DNA of 32,575 bases from Paulinella micropora (lineage: Eukaryota; Cercozoa; Imbricatea; Euglyphida), in assembly GCA_009731375.1 (NCBI GenBank), contig BJOX01000058.1, positions 632,540-665,114 on the forward strand, in the 5' to 3' direction. Shown one piece after another: positions 17,509 through 32,575 of this stretch. Position 1 is the first letter of the stretch, and the number at the start of each line of letters is the position of its first letter. Under the pieces are notes generated by a model. That model did not search any database, was not told the DNA's origin, and saw only the letters and a program-made list of their open reading frames with translations. A program made the position numbers and the translations under genes.

Positions 17509-17547
<39 letters not shown>

Positions 17548-17640
17548 CGTCGTCGTCGTCGTCGTTGTTGTTGTTGTTGTTGTTATTATTCTTCTTGTTG
17601 TTGTTCGTTGTTCTTGTTGTTATTGCTGTTCCTGTAGTGT
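15421..17640. repeat. Interspersed repeat family separated by AAC/ATT/GTT triplet tracts
   Basis: A core with CTCTGGCGTCCCGTCGGCCG, GGGGATGAAAGTGG and GAAGGCCGTAGCCACACACC recurs at 15,600, 16,290 (diverged), 16,928 and 17,180; a shorter version is at 15,810. Upstream of several copies is a second module with GGCGAGT(T/C)TCTCCTCCCCCTTC and TTGTTGTT(C/T)GACTATAGGGCACACTCTTCT split by pyrimidine runs (15,490; 16,080; 16,718). All are joined by (AAC)n, (ATT)n or (GTT)n. This looks like repeated amplification of one element with its triplet tails. I see no gene. Confidence 0.8.
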
Positions 17641-17687
17641 AGCCTGGACAATCCGGCTTTTTTATTCAACCAGACGTGTGTAGCGCA

Positions 17688-25551
<7,864 letters not shown>

Positions 25552-26400
25552 ATGCTAACTTGTGACTGAGCCGGAGCACAACGAAATCGTGGCTTTATTA
25601 TTATTAATATCAGTAGGTTCCCGGGATATAATATATTACATTATTCAAGTTATTATATATTAATATCAGTAGGTTACCGGGAATTTGCCAAGTTGCACGT
25701 GGCAATCATGGCAAGTCACGTGTCACCTATTACCTCGGGCGGCTTTTGGCCTTCCTCATCTTGCACTCAAGTTATGTTCTTTTAAACTCCATTTCAAGTT
25801 CCTCAGCCTTTGTGGCCGATCCTTCCACTGTGACCCGGCGTGTCACTGTTTGATATAATCCGTCATATTAGTACTTGAAGACAACTGATCACAATCATCA
25901 TATTTATTAATAATAAGGCGGCATTGACTCCACTGACTAGTTGCTCTGCAAAAGCGTTATCGTGGTTGTTGCATGCTAGGTCCAAAGCCCCATAATCTAT
26001 TACGGATAGCATTTCCGGCGTGTAGAACCGTCTCACTGTACTTGCCGTTTGGCTCGTCACGTAGTAACTTGTGATCGTGGCATAACATATAACCCATCTT
26101 TCACAGCCGGTCAGGTCCCGCCCCCGGGTTCAGTCCATTTGACATCACATATTAATACAACAAGCGCTGTCACACTGATGATTCGAGTCCGAGTGAAGGG
26201 TCTGAAGTTATATGATTAATAGTGTCTGTGGTGTCCCCGGGCCTCACTCAGGCTATTATGATGTCTCAGCATCTGACAATCTCAAATCGCTTTCAGAGTC
26301 TCTTTCTTCATAGATTCTTCTAACGCGGCCGGGACTCCCTTGTTACGGGCGTCCCATAACGTGACCGTTTGACTCCATTCATATTCGCGCATTTGTTGTC
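25552..26400. other. Decayed element region, AT/GC mixed, few microsatellites
   Basis: This stretch lacks the simple repeats seen elsewhere. A 24-bp direct repeat, TTAATATCAGTAGGTT(C/A)CCGGGA, lies at 25,604 and 25,661. The minus strand has an open frame at 25,863-26,060, extendable upstream to about 26,125 (SVIDYGALDLACNNHDNAFA), and a 36-codon frame at 26,282-26,392 (MREYEWSQTVTLWDARNKG), both unrecognised. They may be remnants of the element that carried the helicase fragment next to them. Confidence 0.4.
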
Positions 26401-26407
26401 AAGTTTT

Positions 26408-26951
26408 TCAAACTGAAGGTTTCGGCCGCGGGCGTTCAGTTGAATCATGTTTAATTTTATACTTTGGTCCGCCGCCTTCGTCTAACACAATAAAGCCGGA
26501 GTTTATGATCGGGTTGCCTTCGTTATGCCATCGTATATATATAATGGAGGCTATCCAATTGACATATATTAATAACACGAGTCTGAGGCTCGGTTTTTGT
26601 TTCTGTTTCTCGGTTTAAGTAATTGATAAAGTTTAAATCCATTAATTCTTTCGCCATTTGTGTTGATAATACCCACCTCGGGGTAATAATAAGAATTCGG
26701 CCGTCGGGGTCGTTTTTTATTTGTTCTTTAATCGTTTCAACTAAGGTTACACTCTTGCCCGTGCCTAAGTTCGATCGAATACCTAAAAGAAGCCGTTCCC
26801 CCTTGTGTGTCATATACTTTTGTGACAAGTTGCTGTCGCTTAGCCATTTGTTATATACCGCATGGACTTCGGTCGCCATTTTTTCAAATTGCTTTTTAAT
26901 CGCATGTAAATGTCTATATATATATATGTATATATATGTATTTTTATACAT
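26408..26951 (-). pseudogene. SF2-type helicase fragment, origin-binding-protein-like, frameshifted
   Basis: The minus-strand frame has a Walker A (SNLGTGKS, near 26,751-26,774), a following motif Ia (RILIITPR) and a QLDSLHYI motif. These resemble the origin-binding-protein (Herpes_ori_bp) helicase class known from herpesviruses, giant viruses and large eukaryotic DNA transposons. The frame breaks in a short TA repeat at about 26,530-26,545. The adjacent frame resumes with FIVLDEGG, a motif II DE box, and stops at 26,408. Upstream it dissolves into (TA)n. It is truncated at both ends and not functional. Whether it came from a virus or a transposon cannot be decided here. Confidence 0.6.
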
Positions 26952-27048
26952 ATATATACATATATATATATATATTATATATATATATATATAGTTGACA
27001 ATTCAACTAAGGATTGGGCTTCACTAGTGCGAGGGGACTATATATATG

Positions 27049-27105
<57 letters not shown>

Positions 27106-27299
27106 AAGGCAGCAGATGGGCAATAAAGGCAGCAGATGAGCCAATAAAGGCAGCCGAGGGGACAATAGAGGCAGTCAATAAAGGCAGCAGAGGGTAATTA
27201 AGGCAACATATGGGGCAATAAAGGCAGCGGATGGGCTATAAAGGCAGCCGAGGACAAAAAGGGCAGTCACTAAAGGCAGCAGGGACTATATATATACAA

Positions 27300-27331
<32 letters not shown>

Positions 27332-27370
27332 GTTGACAATTCAACTAAGGATGAGCTTCTAGTGCGAGGG

Positions 27371-27443
<73 letters not shown>

Positions 27444-27515
27444 ATATATAGTTGACAATTCAACTAAGGATTGAGCTTCACTAGTGCGAGGGACTCTCTC
27501 TCTCGCTCTCTCTCA

Positions 27516-27578
<63 letters not shown>

Positions 27579-27660
27579 CATACATATATATATATACATA
27601 TATATTATATATATATACATATATGTATATATATGTGTATATATATATATAGTCCCCTCG
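26910..27660. repeat. (TA)n/(TATACA)n tracts with a 50-bp cassette in four copies and a GGCAGC minisatellite
   Basis: The cassette (AGTTGACAATTCAACTAAGG, then ATTGGGCTTCACTAGTGCGA, GGGGACT) occurs at 26,993-27,040, 27,331-27,378 and 27,450-27,494, and inverted at 27,651-27,697. It starts with the small hairpin GTTGA-CAAT-TCAAC. AAAGGCAGC(A/C)GA units lie at 27,106-27,281. (CT)n is at 27,495-27,540. I see no gene. Confidence 0.85.
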
Positions 27661-27729
27661 CACTAGTGAAGCTCAATCCTTAACTGAATTGTTAAGAGTT
27701 GCACTAGCAATGAGGTAAAGTAGTATATT

Positions 27730-27814
27730 ATGCGGCTAGCCACAAATTTGACGTGTTTTGCGGGTGAGCCGGGCCGGCGAGCCCGCAAAACACGTCAACT
27801 TTGGCGCGCCGCAT
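27730..27814. repeat. Strong GC-rich hairpin
   Basis: The left arm is ATGCGGCTAGCC...TTTGACGTGTTTTGCGGG. The right arm is CCCGCAAAACACGTCAACTT...GGCGCGCCGCAT. The inner 18 bases pair perfectly, the outer part has a few mismatches, and the 17-nt loop (TGAGCCGGGCCGGCGAG) is itself partly palindromic. It may be the centre of a foldback element. No function known. Confidence 0.85.
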
Positions 27815-27899
27815 ATGTAGTTTTATCGTTAACCTGTCCACATTTTGTGGAGGTGAGCGATGAAATTACACTTTGGTAACTTCTTACTTTTGTCCATCG

Positions 27900-27989
27900 T
27901 GATGTAAAAACACTCTCGCATCTCGTCCAAGCCAGCCAAGAGGCGAGTTGGACAAAGACGAAACACGAGTGTGGAAGTGCGACATCATC

Positions 27990-27990
<1 letters not shown>
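27900..27990. repeat. Second, weaker inverted repeat
   Basis: GATGT...ACACTC...CTCGTCCAA on the left faces TTGGAC...GAGTGT...GACATC on the right. The stem is imperfect. It lies 90 bp from the strong hairpin, and both sit between the repeated cassettes and the TATATG tracts. Confidence 0.5.
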
Positions 27991-28340
<350 letters not shown>

Positions 28341-28817
28341 AGCTGAGGCTTGTTCAGCAACTAGAACGGAGAACAGGCAAGGCATAAGCAATCTTATTTA
28401 TGTATATATATGTATATATATATTATGTACGTATTGGCCAGCAACGCACCATCCACTACATGTAAACAGACAGACACGAAATAAGTTATGTATGTATACA
28501 TGTATACATATGTTATGTACGTATTGGCCAGCAACGCACCATCCACTACGTGTAAGCTTTCACAAATGAGCGAGATAGCTCTGTTGCATAGCTAGTATGT
28601 TAGTAGTCAGTCGTTAGTAGTTAATAGTTAGTAGTTAGTAGGTAGTTAGATAGCTTTCTTGCATAGCTAGTATGTTAGTGGGAGACAAGACATAAGTTAT
28701 GTATGCATACATAAGCCCTTCAGCTTCACGACATATCAGCCCGATCCGACTCTAGGTTATCAAGGGCCAGGTCTAGAAGCGCCAATGGTTCAAATGCGAT
28801 TTGTCAAAGCGTGCACC
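28341..28817. repeat. Unique DNA with two pairs of direct repeats, downstream of the kelch gene
   Basis: A 43-bp segment (TTATGTACGTATTGGCCAGC then AACGCACCATCCACTAC(A/G)TGTAA) is at 28,432 and 28,512 with one mismatch. A segment of about 32 bp (AGATAGCT...TTGCATAGCTAG, TATGTTAGT) is at 28,573 and 28,648. The last 110 bp before the kelch stop may be its 3' UTR. I see no gene. Confidence 0.75.
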
Positions 28818-30476
28818 TTAACGGGCTACCCTTGCACTAGCGCCGCGAAGTGCTGATGGCATGTCGCACACGCGCTCCCAGCAGTCGCGGCTAGGGTCGT
28901 AACACTCCATCGAGGATGTTCGCGAGACCGGGTCATTGCTACGGGCCCCCTTCAAGTGGCCTCCCATCACGTAAAGCCGCCCGTCCAGTACGGCCGCGGT
29001 TGCATCCCCTCGTGGAGCAGGCAAGGGCACCACTTCTTCCCACCTGTTGGTTTTGGGATCAAAACGCTCGACCGATGCCAGCAGTATACAACCTTTCTTA
29101 CTTCCGCCGATGGCGTAAATGCACCCGTTCAGCACCGCAGCCACGCAACCCTGTCTCTCGGTCTTCATAGGAGCTACTTGGACCCACTCGTTCTTGACCG
29201 GGTCGTACCTCTCGACTATACGCAACCTCCGCCCAGAATCCTGGCCTCCCATCACATAAAAGTGTCCATTCAGCACAGCACCCCCAGGGTAAGAACGGGC
29301 ACAGACCATGGGTGCCACGTTTTCCCAGCGATTAGCTGTGACATCAAAGCACGCCACCGACGAAAGACTAGACTTTCCATCACTCCCGCCCGCAACGTAG
29401 ATCTTTCCGTTCAACGTACCCGCCACGCAGGAGGATCGCGCGATGGGCATAGGTGCCACCAGCTCCCACTTGCCGCTCCTGCTGCTGTAGCGCTCCACCG
29501 ACTTGGCTATTCCTTCATTGTTGACCCCGCCGATTGCGTAGACAGTGTCTTCAAGGACTGCACTGGCGTGATCCCCTCGCGGGCATGTCATTCTGGCAGC
29601 CACCTCATGCCACCTATTCTCTTCTGCGTCGTAGCGCTCGATTTTGGCAGAGGTCGCGAAATCGGGGCCACTGAAGCCGCCAAGCACATAGATGCTCTTG
29701 TCTTTCATAGGTATGAGTCTCTTCTCCTTCTCCGACTTAATGGTATGCTCCTTTACCTCGAGCCGAGTGCTCACTAGCTCCACGTCCACCTCCACTTCCA
29801 CCGCGTCCTTGCTCTGCAACTCCTTCAGCTCCTTCTTGAGTTTGCCTATAACTTTCCGAATATTACACAGCTGCTTAAACAACGTTTCATCTTGCTCGTC
29901 TCCACTTTCCTCCAAGCGTGTGTTCAGAGCAGCACTCTCCTCCTCCATGCCTGCGATCTCCTGCTTCCGTTTGGTGATGACGTTCGTGACGCGCTCCCTG
30001 CCCTCTCGGGTCGCAGTCTTCAGCCCTCCCGGCTTCTCCCGAAACAGCCGCACTTCTACACTGCCCCGCGGGCGGTCGATATTCACTTCAAAGACATCGG
30101 ATCCGGCCTTCTCGTCGGCGTAGCGGCCGCTTTCCAGCTGTTTGAGCTGCTCGGGCAGGCTCAGCAGCACCCTGCACAGCTGGACGGCGTTTGGCTGCGA
30201 GACGCGAGACGAAGACGAAGACGAAGAAGAGGAAGAGGAAGATGAAGAGGAAAAAGGAGAAGTAGCAGAAGAAGGATTATAAGAAGAATAGTAATAATAC
30301 GAACCGGAAGGAAAAGAATTAGAAGAAAAAGAAGCGGAGGAGGAAGAAGCGGAGGAGGAAGAAGAGGGTTTTGACGCGGCAGGTGCGGCCAGACAGGTGG
30401 CCGCATTGGAGAGGACAGAGAGACCAGGAGCGGATGAAGACGTCGGACTGGTTTTTGGCTTCTTGAACGGTTGCAT
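28818..30476 (-). CDS. Kelch-repeat protein with Ser-rich N-terminus and coiled coil
   Basis: 552 residues from the first ATG (MQPFKKPKTS) to TAA. Residues 12-90 are low-complexity Ser/Ala. Residues 91-155 form a small unrecognised segment (SDVFEVNIDRPRG). Residues 155-225 are charged and heptad-like, probably a coiled coil. Residues 261-552 hold six kelch motifs, each with the GG pair and a spaced Y...W (SIYVLGGF, TVYAIGGV, KIYVAGGS, HFYVMGGQ, CIYAIGGS, RLYVMGGH), enough for one beta-propeller. Kelch propellers usually bind protein partners; no BTB, BACK or F-box is visible. The frame is open upstream. CATTGTCTGTGCACAG just before AACGTTAAAAGC looks like a good 3' splice site, so a 5' exon beyond the triplet repeats is possible. 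This is the only long intact single-exon gene here. Confidence 0.9.
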   Translation of the reverse strand: MQPFKKPKTSPTSSSAPGLSVLSNAATCLAAPAASKPSSSSSASSSSASFSSNSFPSGSYYYYSSYNPSSATSPFSSSSSSSSSSSSSSSRVSQPNAVQLCRVLLSLPEQLKQLESGRYADEKAGSDVFEVNIDRPRGSVEVRLFREKPGGLKTATREGRERVTNVITKRKQEIAGMEEESAALNTRLEESGDEQDETLFKQLCNIRKVIGKLKKELKELQSKDAVEVEVDVELVSTRLEVKEHTIKSEKEKRLIPMKDKSIYVLGGFSGPDFATSAKIERYDAEENRWHEVAARMTCPRGDHASAVLEDTVYAIGGVNNEGIAKSVERYSSRSGKWELVAPMPIARSSCVAGTLNGKIYVAGGSDGKSSLSSVACFDVTANRWENVAPMVCARSYPGGAVLNGHFYVMGGQDSGRRLRIVERYDPVKNEWVQVAPMKTERQGCVAAVLNGCIYAIGGSKKGCILLASVERFDPKTNRWEEVVPLPAPRGDATAAVLDGRLYVMGGHLKGARSNDPVSRTSSMECYDPSRDCWERVCDMPSALRGASARVAR

Positions 30477-30494
30477 GAGAACAGAAGTCGGCTT

Positions 30495-30520
30495 GGGGCT
30501 TTTAACGTTCTGTGCACAGA
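30495..30520 (-). other. Possible 3' splice site upstream of the kelch start
   Basis: On the minus strand a pyrimidine-rich stretch (CCCATTCTTCTTTGGCATTG) precedes TCTGTGCACAG/AACG. If used, the protein gains VKSPKPTSVL before the Met chosen above, and the true start is in an unseen upstream exon. Confidence 0.45.
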
Positions 30521-30574
30521 CAATGCCAAAGAAGAATGGGTATGACGACGACAAACAATGACCAAAGAAAACAA

Positions 30575-31152
<578 letters not shown>

Positions 31153-31154
<2 letters not shown>

Positions 31155-31387
31155 GTGCTTCTCTGTCAATGGCTGATGCATTTCTGCACATGCGCCTCCA
31201 TCGTCTCACCCGTGAGGGGAGTACGAAGAATTGACGATAAGCTCTAATGACACCCCCGCAAGGGCAGTTCCAACACTTCCAGACGGACCGGTATGTTCAA
31301 TGAAAATACTGGTGGCACCGACGGGAATCGAACTGGCGACAGGGCCCAGATGGTAGAACTTGACCACTGGGCTATCACGGTGTCCAC

Positions 31388-31388
<1 letters not shown>
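31153..31388 (-). mobile_element. tRNA-derived SINE, copy 1
   Basis: Read on the minus strand, the head (31,385-31,314) is tRNA-like. GGACACCG pairs with CGGTGCC as acceptor stem, TAGCCCAGTGG fits the A box and AGTTCGATTCC the B box. A body of about 160 bp follows (AGTATTTTCATTGAACATAC onward to CATTGACAGAGAAGCAC) and then an (ATT)n tail. A second copy lies 270 bp away in the same orientation. The head would supply a pol III promoter, and reverse transcription would depend on a LINE partner. Confidence 0.8.
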
Positions 31389-31419
<31 letters not shown>

Positions 31420-31421
<2 letters not shown>

Positions 31422-31687
31422 GTGCTTCTCTGTCAATGGCTGATGCATTTCTGCACATGCGCCTCCATCGTCTCACCCGTGAGGGGAGTACGAAGAATTG
31501 ACGATAGGCTCTAATGACACCCCCGCAAGGGCAGTTCCAACACTTCCAGACGGACCGGTATGTTCAATGAAAATACTGGTCCAAATGGACCGGTATGTTC
31601 AATGAAAATACTGGTGGCACCGACGGGAATCGAACTGGCGACAGGGCCCAGATGGTAGAACTTGGCCACTGTGCTATCACGGTGTCC

Positions 31688-31688
<1 letters not shown>
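31420..31688 (-). mobile_element. tRNA-derived SINE, copy 2, with internal duplication
   Basis: Closely similar to copy 1 (a few substitutions, e.g. CTTGGCCACTGTGC against CTTGACCACTGGGC). It has an extra 37-bp partial duplication in which GGACCGGTATGTTCAATGAA, AATACTGGT appears twice (31,552-31,580 and 31,587-31,615). It also carries the (ATT)n tail on its left side in plus coordinates. Confidence 0.8.
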
Positions 31689-31767
<79 letters not shown>

Positions 31768-31810
31768 ATAATAATAATAATAATATAAAGCTCTGCAAAC
31801 CAGGGACGAA

Positions 31811-31860
<50 letters not shown>

Positions 31861-31949
31861 CCCATGACTCCATCCACCCACACACCTACATACCTACCTA
31901 CCTACCTACCTACCTACCTACTTACCTGCCGGCCTGCCCTATCTATCTA

Positions 31950-31982
<33 letters not shown>

Positions 31983-32039
31983 CATCCATCTATCCATCTA
32001 TTTATCTATCTATCTGTCTATCTATCTATCATTCCATCC

Positions 32040-32092
<53 letters not shown>

Positions 32093-32196
32093 CCTATCTA
32101 TCTGCCTCTCTGTCTGTCTATCCATTCCATTACATTACATTCCATTCCATCCATCCATCCATCCATCTATCCATCTATCTATCTATCTATCTATCC

Positions 32197-32232
<36 letters not shown>

Positions 32233-32233
32233 G

Positions 32234-32297
<64 letters not shown>

Positions 32298-32298
32298 A
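31689..32298. repeat. (AAT)n, (CT)n, (CTAC)n, (CTAT)n tracts
   Basis: AAT to 31,785, (CT)n to 31,860, CTAC to 31,925, (CTAT)n with CCAT and ATTCC variants to 32,297. It runs directly into the start of repeat R. Confidence 0.95.
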
Positions 32299-32575
32299 GG
32301 GGATGGTGTGGGTGTGCTGGGCCCGTGGTGGGGTGCCTTATGTGTGCCTAGCCATACGCCTATAAGTCACATGCCGAAATAGCGACGGGAAGCACAATTC
32401 TGTTCCCTCAGGGTGCCCTTTCTCGCTTGTTGAGCCCGGAATAAAACCCACAGTGCTCTGTCGGTTTATACTAGACTGTCGAACAGTCTCGAAACTCCAT
32501 CTGCTTACTGGGTCCTCTGTAATGGAGGTGGGAGCTCGTTCTGCAAGGGGCGCTTATGGAACGAGCCCTGGCCCC
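32299..32575 (+). mobile_element. Dispersed repeat R, copy 2, inverted and cut by the window end
   Basis: The reverse complement of 7,230-7,505 with only a few differences (for example AATTCTG for the complement of AGGATTG). It starts next to (CTAT)n and continues off the window. Confidence 0.8.

Noticed and set aside
28956-29777. 273-codon plus-strand frame opposite the kelch gene
   Set aside because: It is the antisense shadow of a clear kelch coding sequence and has no domain of its own.

Overview
The window is eukaryotic nuclear DNA. Protein-coding segments are broken by phase-compatible GT-AG introns, there are non-LTR retrotransposon tails and a tRNA-derived SINE, and most of the 32.6 kb is microsatellite or minisatellite (GATA/CTAT, GGTA, TGTA, TTTA, CT, CA, TA, GAA, ATT, AAC, AGT, TATATG) plus runs of N. 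I cannot name the species. The long IYLSIYLS-, YVCM-, SSSS- and similar reading frames are translations of repeats, not genes.

Left part (1-13 kb). Repeats cover 1-1360. A candidate minus-strand gene runs from about 3620 down to 1477, with small exons in GATA/CATA introns and several exons present in extra diverged copies. A GGCAGTA-type minisatellite (2736-3562) carries a 445-bp insertion with short inverted ends. Between 4.7 and 8.4 kb lie three copies of the 3' end of a LINE-like retrotransposon on the minus strand; the longest keeps a recognisable ORF2 C-terminal peptide. All end in (CTAT)n, and another dispersed repeat there shares the same terminal sequence. From 8.4 to 10.98 kb, fourteen copies of a 40-bp exon-like edge sit in GGTA/GATA DNA, and only the last continues into a longer exon-like sequence. 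From 11.2 to 13.8 kb there are more minisatellites, an AT-rich insertion, CT/CA tracts and a weak Glu-rich ORF.

Middle (13.8-17.6 kb). Dispersed repeats are separated by ATT, GAA and AAC triplet tracts.

Main gene (17,688-25,551, plus strand). I can assemble nine exons whose splice phases all agree. They give a 445-residue protein that looks like a helical/TPR-like N-terminal region followed by an SGNH (GDSL-like) domain: GESH at 171-174, GEIDCR at 242-247, HP at 294-295 and EGMH at 411-414. Its introns are almost wholly microsatellite and hold many partial copies of the neighbouring exon edges, some inverted. The copies differ from the exons mostly at synonymous codon positions, so they probably came from paralogous coding sequence rather than from neutral decay in place. 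This is the most unusual feature of the window.

Right part (25.5-32.6 kb). A decayed element carries a frameshifted SF2-type helicase fragment on the minus strand that resembles the origin-binding-protein class. Palindromes and short repeated cassettes follow. Next is an intact 552-residue Ser-rich, coiled-coil, six-kelch protein gene (minus strand, 28,818-30,476), then triplet repeats, two tRNA-derived SINE copies, and an inverted copy of the 7.1-kb dispersed repeat running off the end.
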